Shown here one piece after another: positions 41,563-50,534 of a stretch of DNA of 64,000 nucleotides. The DNA comes from Microcoleus sp036705565 (GTDB taxonomy: Bacteria > Cyanobacteriota > Cyanobacteriia > Cyanobacteriales > Microcoleaceae). The notes below the pieces were generated by a model. The model did no database searches and was not told the origin of the DNA. It saw nothing but the letters and a program-made list of their open reading frames with translations. The DNA lies in the NCBI GenBank assembly GCA_036705565.1, contig JAUBUY010000035.1; one strand, 5' to 3'. The position numbers and the translations under genes are program-made. Position 1 is the first letter of the stretch. Each line of letters starts with the position of its first letter.

Positions 41563-43920
41563 TCACTCTTTTTTTGGAGCTAGTTTGCGGATACGAGACG
41601 GTGCTGGTGTCAAATTCAAATATTCACTTTTATCTTCAACAACTGATGCTCTCGATGCTGGATACTTCTTGCGTTTAGGGGCATGATTCGCAACTGTGCC
41701 CAAGCATGGTATGCCAAAATTTTCTAATTGACTGAAAACTTTTTTGACTACAGAAAAGGGAACCTGGCGAATTGCTACAACCATCAGTATGCCATCGGTG
41801 CGCGCCGCTAAAAAATTCGTATCTTTACTGTCAGCCAGCGGCGGCGTATCGTAGATAACTAAGTCAAATTTTGCCTGAAGTTCTTCCATTAAATACTGCA
41901 TCTGAGATGATGCCAGCCGTCTGGCAGTACCAGGATTCGGGATACCAGCAGTTAATACAAAAAGATTATCTGCTAGATGCGATCGTTGGATAATTTCATT
42001 GGGTTCGTTTTTATGGTCTAGCAAGTTGCTCAATCCCTTGACATTAGGCACTTCCAACAGCAAGTGCAGGCTGGGGGAATGCAAATTCGCGTCTACTAAC
42101 AGCACTCGCTGACCCGCCAGCGCTGCCACGTGAGCTAAGTTTAAAGCAACGGTAGATTTGCCTTCGCCAACTGTAGCCGAACCAATTGCCACAGAGCTAA
42201 TCGTTCGATTTGAAGAAAGAAAGCGGATATTAGTATAAAGAGAGTCAAAAGCTTCTATAAATTCCGCAGCAATTTTCTTATTACCCTCTTTTCCTTCAAT
42301 ATAAGCATAGGCATTAGCAATAGAAGGCGGCAATTTTCTAGCATTTTTGTCCAGAGGAATTGCTCCCAATAAAGGCACATCAACCGCATCTTTCACGTCA
42401 TCAGCACAGTAGAAAATATTGCGAATTTTTTCAATGAGGATAGCAGTTCCCAGACCCAAAACTAGCGCTCCAACAACTGCCATCACTAATTTGTTTTTAG
42501 CTTTCGATGGAACTGGCATCAGGTTGCCCTTCTCATCTAGCGGTATCCGTGGTTCAGAAATTATTTCCCAAGGTACTTGGCTTTGAGCTGCTTGGACGCG
42601 CAGAGTTTCCCGCTGGCTTAGAAGTTGATCGCGGGTGCGGGCGGCTACTTCTAATTGCTGTTGCAGTTCGTTGTAGCGGCGGGCTATGGTGGGAAATTCT
42701 GTTGCTTGCCTGTTTAAATTGTTTTTAGTTTGGCTGATGGCCTGACGGCGAGCTTCTAAGACCTCAACTTGGTTAGCAGTATCAACCAATTGTTTAATCA
42801 AGCCTATGCGAATAGAATTTTGAAAATTCTGAACTTTAGAATTGGCTTGGGTACCGACTAAATTTTGCCCCAAAATTCTATCAGTTTGCTGGTTGAGCAA
42901 AGCTACTAAATTTGCCCGCTTGCGCTCTAAAGCTTCCACTATAGGGTTAGCAGATTTAAACCGAGCTGTTTCTACAGCAATCTGACCTTCTACTTCCTTA
43001 ACCTTGGTCAGCAACTCTTTATATTGAGGTTCTTCGCTTAAAGCAGAAGCAGCAATAGCTTCATTTGGTGTAAAATCTAATTGTTTTTGCAAGTTAGCGT
43101 ACAGCGTTTTCTGTTCTTGCAGTAGCCTTTGAGTTTCTAACTCTAAAGTTTCTACGGCACGAACTTGCTGGATTAATTGCGCGCCTTGTTCTTGAGGATT
43201 GGTAATCTGTTGCTCCTGCTGTATCACCTGTAACTCCGATTTCAGGTCGTTTACGCGCTTATTGAGTCCCGGAAGCTGGTCTTCAATAAATTTAACACCT
43301 TCACCAATCCGAGTCTTGCGTTCATCAAGACTGTACTTTAAATATTTCTTTTTAGTTTCTTGTAAAACGAACTCAACAAATTCAGGCTCATTCCCCATGA
43401 AGCGAACTTCCAAAATTTTAGTCATCGTCATCTGATCTTCTCCGAGCCGCAAAACGACTAATTCTTTTTGAAGCATTTTCTCAGTGAATTTTGGATATCG
43501 TTTTTGGACTTGTTTAACAATAGCTGACAGCATCTGAGGACTCTGGAGAATTTGAAGTTGAGTTGCGTAGTCCAAACTAAAAAAATCTCTACTAGGTACT
43601 CCTCCCCCCTCGCTGCGATTGGCTAGGGCAGAGGGGTCAGCAATTCTTGCCTCCGTTGTCACGGGTTCCACTAGCATCCGAAAATCGCCTTGATATGTTT
43701 TCTTGGCTCCCTTGATCTGATAAACAACTCCGCCGACTACTAGACCTATAATCCCAATAATGATTAGGGCTTTTCGCTGAACAGTCCTCAACAACGGCTT
43801 TACATTCAATCCTTTCTGAGGCTGCGCGCTTAAATCTTCTCCCTCGTCAACGGAAAATTGCTGCACCTGTCGGCTCTGGTTGCTAATGGGTACGATATGA
43901 GCGTCCTGTTCTCTTTCCAT
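41563..43920 (-). CDS. Exopolysaccharide copolymerase / BY-type tyrosine kinase (Wzc-like)
   Basis: 785 residues. N-terminal cytoplasmic tail, helix 1 (ALIIIGIIGLVVGGVVYQI), a large periplasmic coiled-coil Wzz region (about 100-460), helix 2 (LVMAVVGALVLGLGTAIL), then a BY-kinase. Walker A is GSATVGEGKSTVALN, Walker A' VLLVDANLHSPSLH and Walker B FDLVIYDTPPL. The tail holds only two tyrosines after the kinase core (KKYPAS, SEYLNL), fewer than the cluster of E. coli Wzc, so chain-length control by autophosphorylation may be weak. No glycosyltransferase, Wza or Wzx/Wzy gene lies within the window, so it is detached from a polysaccharide locus. Confidence 0.88.
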   Translation of the reverse strand: MEREQDAHIVPISNQSRQVQQFSVDEGEDLSAQPQKGLNVKPLLRTVQRKALIIIGIIGLVVGGVVYQIKGAKKTYQGDFRMLVEPVTTEARIADPSALANRSEGGGVPSRDFFSLDYATQLQILQSPQMLSAIVKQVQKRYPKFTEKMLQKELVVLRLGEDQMTMTKILEVRFMGNEPEFVEFVLQETKKKYLKYSLDERKTRIGEGVKFIEDQLPGLNKRVNDLKSELQVIQQEQQITNPQEQGAQLIQQVRAVETLELETQRLLQEQKTLYANLQKQLDFTPNEAIAASALSEEPQYKELLTKVKEVEGQIAVETARFKSANPIVEALERKRANLVALLNQQTDRILGQNLVGTQANSKVQNFQNSIRIGLIKQLVDTANQVEVLEARRQAISQTKNNLNRQATEFPTIARRYNELQQQLEVAARTRDQLLSQRETLRVQAAQSQVPWEIISEPRIPLDEKGNLMPVPSKAKNKLVMAVVGALVLGLGTAILIEKIRNIFYCADDVKDAVDVPLLGAIPLDKNARKLPPSIANAYAYIEGKEGNKKIAAEFIEAFDSLYTNIRFLSSNRTISSVAIGSATVGEGKSTVALNLAHVAALAGQRVLLVDANLHSPSLHLLLEVPNVKGLSNLLDHKNEPNEIIQRSHLADNLFVLTAGIPNPGTARRLASSQMQYLMEELQAKFDLVIYDTPPLADSKDTNFLAARTDGILMVVAIRQVPFSVVKKVFSQLENFGIPCLGTVANHAPKRKKYPASRASVVEDKSEYLNLTPAPSRIRKLAPKKE

Positions 43921-44958
43921 GTTGACCTCTTTGATATTTTGTGGGTAAAATCAGCTTTCTTCTGCGAGCCTTCAGGTTGATACTTTGAGCATTGGCTTAA
44001 GGATATCACACGAAATTATTGGTTGGTCGATCCCACTTCCTTCTAATAGTTCTCACTACTTTCACATAGTATACAAAAATCACTAAATCCTTATGCTAGG
44101 CCGGCGGTAAAAGTTCTTTTACAACTGCTGGAGAGTTAGATCGGACTGCATTTGGCTCGGCTGCGTTGTGCTTGTATTTAGGGTTTCCGGGCGACGAAGC
44201 CAACTTTTTCAGGTGTTGCTCAGCTTCGCGACAGCGGGTTCCATAACTTTACCAAACTTTTACAATTGACCGTAACACCTCAGCCGCCGCTTGCGCTGGT
44301 ATTGGTTTGTCCTCTATGCCATTTTTCGGTTCGGAGTCAACGACAAAAGCACTTGTTAACTTACGCGCTAACTGATCGGCTAAAAAGTGTTGCATTTCCC
44401 CTGTAGATATAATTAGCCACATTCGGCAGATTTTTGGGAACGGCAACTAATCGAATCAATTTCCGAAAAAAATCTGTTTCTTCTTTTAATTATAAACTTT
44501 TTGAGGAGTTAGATGAATGATTAAGTGTATATACTTATTTTACCGTGGCGATCATATCGCAAACTCATTTCGATAGTGCGCGAGCGACATAAAATTTAAT
44601 AATTTGTGTTCTCAAGCTCGATCGACATTTAGAACAACTCAAGCATTCGGGGTTTTTCTACTGGGGCGGATGGCGCGGCGCGATTTATGTATTTTCGTAA
44701 AAAAAACTAGGTTTCTGCGTTCCGGGGCTATTACTAAAACTATCGCTTTTATTCGCCCTCCGAGCAAGCTATAGCAATCCTTTCAGGAAACGCGCAACGT
44801 TTTTTTTAAATTAACCGATGCCATAAGAAGATGACACATTGTTCAAGAAAAAAATAGTTTGCATAGGATGGGAGGATTGCTATTAATATCGCCCGGATTA
44901 GCTATCGGTAGTTGTTATTTTTCGATTTTACGAATTACCAACTATTGGTTATTAGCGC
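43921..44958. other. 1.04-kb region without a convincing gene
   Basis: Both flanking genes are on the minus strand. The longest open frame (44249-44446, minus, 65 residues) resembles nothing I know and has no ribosome site. The region is neither rich in the usual heptamers nor in GC palindromes, unlike most gaps here. A decayed gene is possible. The part at 44600-44860 contains fragments of the AAAAACTAGGTTTCTGCG type. Nothing firmer can be said. Confidence 0.5.
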
Positions 44959-46389
44959 TTACTGATTTTGTGCTTTTCTTTCTCGCAGCTTCAACAATAT
45001 TTCTGCATGAACTTCGCGGGTTATGGGATAAAAGTATGTGAGAATCATCCCAGCAATTAAAGCAATTGTGGGGAGCGGCCCGATCGCAACTCGAATCGCA
45101 AACAGTGCAGACTCTGGCTGTACGGGTGCAGGCTGTCCCGGAACTGTAGATAGAAATCCAGCTCCTTCTAATGCTTGACCTACCAACCACAAACCCCCTG
45201 CCAATCCGATTTTTTGCAGCAGTACCATAAACGAATAGAAAACCCCTTCGCGTCTTTCTCCTGTTTGCAGTTCGTCTAGTTCGATCACATCCGGTATCAT
45301 CGACCAAGGTATTAGATAAGCCGTGGAAACTCCGACACCTGCCATGACTGCTAATAAGTACATCTGCAATACTTGTCCTGGTTGGAGAAAAAATAGTCCA
45401 GCTTGAGCAATAATCCACAGACTCATGCCCATAAAATATACGGCTTTTTTGCCGTATCTCTCGCTGACTTTACTCCAAACAAATAGCATGATTAATGCAG
45501 TGCCTTGAACTGCGATCGCCACCAAGCTAAAAACGTACTGTGGCTGTTGCATCCAGTTAACAACAAAGTAGGGAATAATAGTAGCCGTCAACTGCACTCC
45601 CAGCCAAGAAAAAAGATAAATTCCAATGACGTACAAAAAAGGGCGATTGCTAAATGCAATCTGCAACTGTTCTTTCAGTGGCAAGGATGTAGAATTATCG
45701 AGTTCGGCGTTTTCTAATAGTTGGGCTGCGACGTGCTTGCGAGTTCCCAAAACGCACCAGTACAAAGGCAAGACAGAGATAACTGCACAGATTGCACCTA
45801 ATACTAAATATTGTTGATTCGGGTCTTTTTCAAATACACGAAAGATAATTAGAGCTAAGATTAATGAAAAGATGCTGCCGCCAATGGAGAAAGCAAACCG
45901 AAAACTATTAAGGCTAGTGCGTTCGTTGTAGTCTTGAGTAAGTTCTGGAGTCAGGGCAGTGTAGGGAAGATTGACAGCCGTGTAGGCGGTGTTGAACAAA
46001 ATACTGATTGCAACATAGTACCAAAATAACACTGTGTGATCCGTGCTAGGTACTATCCACTGCAATAAGAAGAATATGCCGAAGGGAATGCCACCATATA
46101 TTATCCAAGGATATCGGCGGCCCCAAGGGTGAGAAGTGCGATCGCTCAAAACCCCCACAATCGGGTCATTTATAGCATCCCAAATCTTGCCAACTACCAA
46201 AATATTACTGGCTAAACCGGCAGGTAAACCAGCAACATTGGTAAAGAAAACTAGGAGGTAAAATGCCAAAACATTAGCGGTAATTGCCGGGCCGAGGTCG
46301 CCGGCACCGTAAGCTAATTTTGTTGAGAGGCTGAGTTTTTGTGTTTTGGGGTTGTCGGCTGCAGGTCGAAGCCCGGAAGTGTTGCTCAT
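44959..46389 (-). CDS. GPH-family (MelB-like) sugar:cation symporter
   Basis: 476 residues, about twelve helices. GPH signatures: LAYGAGDLGPAITANVLAFYLLVFFTNVAG, WDAINDPIVGVLSDRTSHPWGRRYPWII, NTAYTAVNLPYTALTPELTQDYNERTSLNSFR, and LIPWSMIPDVIELDELQTGERREGVFYSF. These are the cation- and sugar-binding loops of the MelB group. It should import a glycoside with Na+ or H+; the substrate cannot be told. It is a single gene with no adjacent glycosidase. Confidence 0.9.
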   Translation of the reverse strand: MSNTSGLRPAADNPKTQKLSLSTKLAYGAGDLGPAITANVLAFYLLVFFTNVAGLPAGLASNILVVGKIWDAINDPIVGVLSDRTSHPWGRRYPWIIYGGIPFGIFFLLQWIVPSTDHTVLFWYYVAISILFNTAYTAVNLPYTALTPELTQDYNERTSLNSFRFAFSIGGSIFSLILALIIFRVFEKDPNQQYLVLGAICAVISVLPLYWCVLGTRKHVAAQLLENAELDNSTSLPLKEQLQIAFSNRPFLYVIGIYLFSWLGVQLTATIIPYFVVNWMQQPQYVFSLVAIAVQGTALIMLFVWSKVSERYGKKAVYFMGMSLWIIAQAGLFFLQPGQVLQMYLLAVMAGVGVSTAYLIPWSMIPDVIELDELQTGERREGVFYSFMVLLQKIGLAGGLWLVGQALEGAGFLSTVPGQPAPVQPESALFAIRVAIGPLPTIALIAGMILTYFYPITREVHAEILLKLRERKAQNQ

Positions 46390-46782
46390 AAACTTTGATG
46401 TCGAGATTTTTTGGCAGTCACAGTCTTTCCAGTAGGAGTATAACTCGCGCTACGCCCTAATACTAAGTTTTTTGTAGCGATCGGGATTATTTTGAATAAT
46501 TGGTAATTCATAATTGGTAATTGATAGATTTGTTGGGGCGGGTTCACCAACAATAATCGCCCCAAAACAAACAATCTCAAAAACCCGCCCCCACCCAACT
46601 TTCCCAGCTAAATGTACGTTCAGATTTACGGTGGGGTGGGGGCGGGTTTATATGAATTGTCGGTCATTGTTATGTATGGTTTGTGAACCCGCCCCTACAA
46701 CGTTGTGGTAATTAGTATAGTCCCGGACTACTTTAAATCCCAAATCCCCAATCTAAAATCTAAAATCTAAAATCTAAAATTG
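46390..46782. repeat. Repeat-filled spacer
   Basis: No gene. TAATTGG heptamers (about 46495-46522), two GGGGCGGGTT/AACCCGCCCC palindromes (46533-46590 and 46630-46697) and AATCTAA heptamers at 46750-46780, which end two bases before the sequence of the next gene's stop codon. Confidence 0.8.
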
Positions 46783-47334
46783 CTATGTCAGCAATCTCGA
46801 TTTAGCTGTAATTGCTCCCACACACCACAAAATGGCATTGACAATTTCCGATCGCTGAATATCTTCTGTGTCTAAAAAACTTGCAAACTCTTCCTCAATA
46901 TTCAAATGGTCGGCAAAATCATAAAGTATGCGCTTGTATTCAGTTGGCATCGGTATTAAAGTAGCTTTCACTAAATCGAAAAGCGCGTTCAAACAGTTGA
47001 GGATAGTAGCTGACTCGTCAAAATCTTCGGCATCGAGCAGGTATAGCGTTTCTGCAATGTCGCAAATAGCGTCTATTTGTGTGGGTGGCTTTCCCAGTTT
47101 GCTGACATCGATATTGCACAATTGGAGAGCGTTAATCGCTAGTTCTGGACGGGTAAAAAATACAAGTTGACCGCCGGCTACTAAGGGCGGCTCTTGTTCT
47201 CCATAGACAATTAGAGTATATAGATTTGGTATTTCGGTGCCAGGGTCGATCCGCAAACCAAACAGCCACAACAATTTTTCTGTATTTGGGTTTGCTGTTT
47301 GCAGTGTTGTTGGGAAAATATTTGGTTCTGACAT
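46783..47334 (-). CDS. Conserved cyanobacterial protein of unknown function
   Basis: 183 residues, acidic, soluble, no signal peptide. Recognisable stretches are NLYTLIVYGEQEPPLVAGGQLVFFTRPELAINAL and, in the second half, a helical IAETLYLLDAEDFDESATILNCLNALFDLVKAT. I recall similar proteins only from filamentous cyanobacteria and know no function. ATG at 47334; 61 bp upstream begins a MITE-like element that may limit its promoter. The stop is flanked by AATCTAA heptamers. Confidence 0.72.
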   Translation of the reverse strand: MSEPNIFPTTLQTANPNTEKLLWLFGLRIDPGTEIPNLYTLIVYGEQEPPLVAGGQLVFFTRPELAINALQLCNIDVSKLGKPPTQIDAICDIAETLYLLDAEDFDESATILNCLNALFDLVKATLIPMPTEYKRILYDFADHLNIEEEFASFLDTEDIQRSEIVNAILWCVGAITAKSRLLT

Positions 47335-47395
47335 TAATTTTTAATCCCTATAATACGCTCTTAAACTCGGTTTCTACGCAAATTTTTTGTGTTTT

Positions 47396-47483
47396 AGGAC
47401 TTACGCCATCATTCCAGGTATGGGGGCAACCACGGGGGTTTGCCCCTAGAAAACACTATATATTGAGGCGGTGCGTAAGTCCT
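47396..47483. mobile_element. MITE-like element, copy 2 (intact ends)
   Basis: 88 bases bounded by perfect 11-bp inverted repeats AGGACTTACGC (47396-47406) and GCGTAAGTCCT (47473-47483). The inside holds a GGGGGCAACCACG...GTTTGCCCC hairpin and GGCGGT. It matches the element that truncates piuC at 13868-13959 in both ends and interior. It lies between two minus-strand genes and codes for nothing. Confidence 0.8.
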
Positions 47484-47544
47484 GTCTTTGTGAGAAATCT
47501 AGATATAAACCGGGTTTATAAGGCAAAACTGCGTAATTTTTTTG

Positions 47545-48222
47545 CTATAAATTTTGCTGGATGATGTCGCAGCATTCGGCAACACTTGCTCTTTTTTCCA
47601 TGGCTGATACTAGGGCTTCGTAAGCTGATTGGTGGCTTTCGATCAGGTTTTTTGCTCGCAGCAAACCCCAGTTTTGTTTGAGTTGAATTTCGGAAATTGG
47701 ACGGCGCAGTTGTGTTAAAATTGCACTGATTTTGGTGCGGTCTTCTGCTCCTCCTTCTGCACGGCCGTAAACAAATTTTTCTGCGACTATTCCGGCCATC
47801 CACACGGTGCAGTATTGGTCTAAAAGTTGGGCGGAAAGAGTGCCACTTTGGAGTTGAGATGCTAATTGTTGGTCTTCAAATCGGACGCCGCCTTGGGCTG
47901 TTTGGCCTTGTTTAAATGCTTCCCAAGCATTGAGGGCGTAGCTGGTTACGGGAATTCCCAATAGGTGGGCGACTAGGAAGTGTCCGGCTTCGTGGTGAAG
48001 GATACGATCGCGCTTTTGTTTGGAAGTTCCTCCCAGCAAATCTAATAAAATTGTACCGCCTTGACCTTGCCACTGGAAACTGTCGAGGGTGGCTAGCCCC
48101 AACAGGCAAAAAGTGGCGATCGCAGGTACGGCTTCTGGCAAGTTGAATAGGGGGCCCAACAATATTGAAACGGTGATGGCAAAGATAGAAATAGCGATAA
48201 TATTCAAAGAAGTGTCTTTCAT
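47545..48222 (-). CDS. Membrane HEAGH protease-like protein (FtsH peptidase-like without AAA domain)
   Basis: 225 residues. Two hydrophobic segments at the N-terminus (IIAISIFAITVSILLGPLFN, AIATFCLLGLATL) are followed by ILHHEAGHFLVAHLLGIPVT, whose HEAGH is the zinc site of M41 peptidases. A second region, TVWMAGIVAEKFVYGRAEGGAEDRTKI, resembles the third-ligand Asp area of FtsH (AE...GG...D). The AAA+ ATPase domain is missing. Such short cyanobacterial and plastid proteins are sometimes annotated as ATP-dependent Zn proteases; a role as an active peptidase or an FtsH partner is open. Divergent from rseP, 254 bp apart. Confidence 0.75.
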   Translation of the reverse strand: MKDTSLNIIAISIFAITVSILLGPLFNLPEAVPAIATFCLLGLATLDSFQWQGQGGTILLDLLGGTSKQKRDRILHHEAGHFLVAHLLGIPVTSYALNAWEAFKQGQTAQGGVRFEDQQLASQLQSGTLSAQLLDQYCTVWMAGIVAEKFVYGRAEGGAEDRTKISAILTQLRRPISEIQLKQNWGLLRAKNLIESHQSAYEALVSAMEKRASVAECCDIIQQNL

Positions 48223-48476
48223 AATGGCGAATGGCTAACAGGGAATTGGTAATGGGTAATTTGTAATAGGGAATGGGTAATGGGAATGGGTTTTAGAGGT
48301 AAACTCAGGTACGATCGCGCGATCGGTTTGGCAGCGTCGGGTCGATCGCAGCAGCCGGGACTTCCGACAAAAACACCACCTTCCAGTTTGACTGAAAATT
48401 GTCCCTCCGAAGCCACCGATATTAAAAAGATATTAAAATAAATCAAAGTCCAGTAAAAGTGTTAGTGGAATCCTTC

Positions 48477-49571
48477 ATGTCAGTTTTGGCAGCGATCGCA
48501 GTTTTAGGTATCTTGATTGTCGTTCACGAACTCGGCCACTTCTTGGCGGCGAGACTTCAACACATCCACGTCAACCGCTTCTCCATCGGTTTCGGGCCAA
48601 TCCTCTGGAAGTACCAAGGCCCGGAAACTGAATACGCCCTCCGCGCGTTTCCCCTGGGAGGTTTCGTGGGTTTCCCGGACGACGATCCCGACAGTACAAT
48701 TCCCCCAAATGACCCGAATTTGCTCAAAAATCGCCCCGTGCTCGATCGGGCGATCGTCATTAGCGCAGGGGTAGTTGCCAACTTAATTTTTGCTTATTTC
48801 CTGCTGGTGGTGCAATTGAGCACTGTCGGCGCTGCAGAAATCAACTACCTACCGGGAGTTAAAGTCCCGGAAGTCGCTGCGGAAGTCAGTTCGGCCGCCA
48901 AACAAGCGGGAATTCGATCGGGCGACGTTGTTCTGTCTGTTGACGGCAAGGAATTGGGCGCTTCCGGCGAAGCAGTCAAATTATTGGTCGCAGCAATCCA
49001 AGATCATCCCAACCAACCCCTAGCGTTGGAAATTCAGCGCCAAGAACAAAAATTTCTGGTGACAGTAACTCCTGAAGAGTCGCCCGACGGCAAAGGTCGC
49101 ATTGGCGTGCAACTAACTTCTAACGGCACTGTGGTGCGGCAGAGGGCCGGATTTGTAGAGGCGTTTAGCAAGGCCGCCAAAGAATTTGAGCGGATTGTGG
49201 TGCTGACGGTTCAAGGCTTCGGGCAGTTACTTAGCAATTTCAGCCAGACTGCCGACAAGTTGTCCGGGCCTGTGGCGATTGTGGCGATTGGTGCAGGGAT
49301 TGCCAAATCGGATGCTGCGAGTTTGTTTCAGTATGCGGTGTTAATTAGCGTCAATTTGGCTGTGATTAATATCTTGCCTTTACCTGCTTTGGACGGCGGT
49401 CAGCTAGCTTTTCTTTTAATCGAAGGACTGCGGGGCAAGCCTCTGCCGAACCGCATTCAGGAAAATGTCATGCAGACAGGTTTGGTGTTGTTGCTGGGTT
49501 TGGGAGTTTTCTTGATTATTCGCGATACTGCTAATTTGGCTGGGTTTGATTTGCGAAATTTCATGCAATAG
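48477..49571 (+). CDS. rseP: Site-2 intramembrane metalloprotease RseP
   Basis: 364 residues from ATG 48477 (a GTG at 48459 would add six). Zinc site VVHELGHFLAARL in helix 1, a PDZ domain in the middle (PEVAAEVSSAAKQAGIRSGDVVLSVDG), and the third-ligand motif NLAVINILPLPALDGGQL near residue 310. It cuts membrane-bound anti-sigma factors or signal peptides in the family. It is about 90 residues shorter than E. coli RseP because only one PDZ domain is present, as is normal in cyanobacteria. Confidence 0.93.
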   Translation: MSVLAAIAVLGILIVVHELGHFLAARLQHIHVNRFSIGFGPILWKYQGPETEYALRAFPLGGFVGFPDDDPDSTIPPNDPNLLKNRPVLDRAIVISAGVVANLIFAYFLLVVQLSTVGAAEINYLPGVKVPEVAAEVSSAAKQAGIRSGDVVLSVDGKELGASGEAVKLLVAAIQDHPNQPLALEIQRQEQKFLVTVTPEESPDGKGRIGVQLTSNGTVVRQRAGFVEAFSKAAKEFERIVVLTVQGFGQLLSNFSQTADKLSGPVAIVAIGAGIAKSDAASLFQYAVLISVNLAVINILPLPALDGGQLAFLLIEGLRGKPLPNRIQENVMQTGLVLLLGLGVFLIIRDTANLAGFDLRNFMQ

Positions 49572-49877
49572 TAAATGAAGGAAGAAGGAAGAAGGAAGTT
49601 CGGCAACGGATTCGCTCGACGGATGTAACGGATGTAACGGATGTAACGGATGTAACGGATGTAACGGATTTCAGGAAGAAGGAAGAAGGAAGATTTATGT
49701 CTAGTTTTCCGTTTTCCTATTTTCCTATTTTTCCCTCTCTTTTTTTCCTACGCAAGCGAGGCAGAGCCTCTGGTTATGGGTTCCCCGGTCGTGCCTGGGA
49801 ACCATTTAAAAACAAATAACAAATGACTAATGACTACTGATTACTGACTAATGACTAATGACTACTGACTAATGACT
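49572..49877. repeat. Stacked tandem repeats between rseP and nth
   Basis: GAAGGAA heptamers (49575-49598), five perfect copies of a 9-bp GGATGTAAC unit (49621-49665), more GAAGGAA units (about 49674-49691), a GCAGAGCCT...GTGCCTGGGAA palindrome fragment (49752-49802) and TAATGAC heptamers (about 49816-49877) that enter the nth coding region. Confidence 0.88.
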
Positions 49878-50534
49878 AAAAAGTTAAGTTTAAAACAACG
49901 ATCGCTCGAAATTCTGGTTCGCCTCAAACGCCTCTATCCCGAAGCTCCTTGCACTCTCAACTACGAAACTCCCGTGCAGTTGCTGGTGGCGACGATTCTC
50001 TCGGCTCAGTGTACGGACGATCGCGTAAATTTGGTAACGCCGGCTTTGTTTGAGCGTTTCCCCGATGCGGTGGCTTTGGGAAATGCTGATTTAGAAGAAT
50101 TGGAAAGTCTGGTGCGATCGACTGGTTTCTACCGGAATAAGTCTAAAAATATTAAAGGTGCTTGTCAGGCGATCGTCAATAAATTTAACAATCAAGTGCC
50201 GCAGCGGATGGAACTGCTGCTAGAATTGCCCGGAGTAGCCCGCAAAACGGCTAATGTCGTTCTCGCCCACGCTTTTGGTATTAATATGGGCGTGACGGTA
50301 GACACTCACGTCAAACGTTTGACTCAGCGGTTGGGATTGACCGAACATACCGATCCTATAAGGATCGAGCGGGATTTGATGATATTGTTACCGCAGCCGG
50401 ATTGGGAAAATTGGTCGATTCGGTTGGTTTATCACGGCAGGGCAGTTTGTAATGCGAGAAATCCGGCTTGCAATATTTGCGAACTGGCAGATTTGTGTCC
50501 TTCTGCTAATAGTTTGGTCTTGCACCAAGGTTAA
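49872..50534 (+). CDS. nth: Endonuclease III (DNA glycosylase/AP lyase)
   Basis: 220 residues. Helix-hairpin-helix MELLLELPGVARKTANVVLAHAFG with the catalytic Lys of ARKTAN and the catalytic Asp in GVTVDTHVKRL. The C-terminal [4Fe-4S] cluster cysteines are CNARNPACNICELADLC (Cx6Cx2Cx5C). Removes oxidised pyrimidines. The start ATG is part of a TAATGAC heptamer array: the final unit gives ATG ACT. No Shine-Dalgarno sequence is visible; homology begins a few codons in (RSLEILVRLKRLYP), so the start cannot be much further downstream. Confidence 0.95.
   Translation: MTKKLSLKQRSLEILVRLKRLYPEAPCTLNYETPVQLLVATILSAQCTDDRVNLVTPALFERFPDAVALGNADLEELESLVRSTGFYRNKSKNIKGACQAIVNKFNNQVPQRMELLLELPGVARKTANVVLAHAFGINMGVTVDTHVKRLTQRLGLTEHTDPIRIERDLMILLPQPDWENWSIRLVYHGRAVCNARNPACNICELADLCPSANSLVLHQG

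Noticed and set aside
44249..44446. 65-residue minus-strand gene
   Set aside because: No ribosome site, no recognisable family and no partner; kept only as a mention in the empty region.
44859..45041. Hydrophobic 60-residue plus-strand frame
   Set aside because: Antisense to the carrier's C-terminus; hydrophobicity arises from the opposite strand's codons.
46386..46598. 70-residue gene beside the MFS carrier
   Set aside because: Made of repeat DNA (TAATTGG heptamers and the GGGGCGGGTT palindrome).
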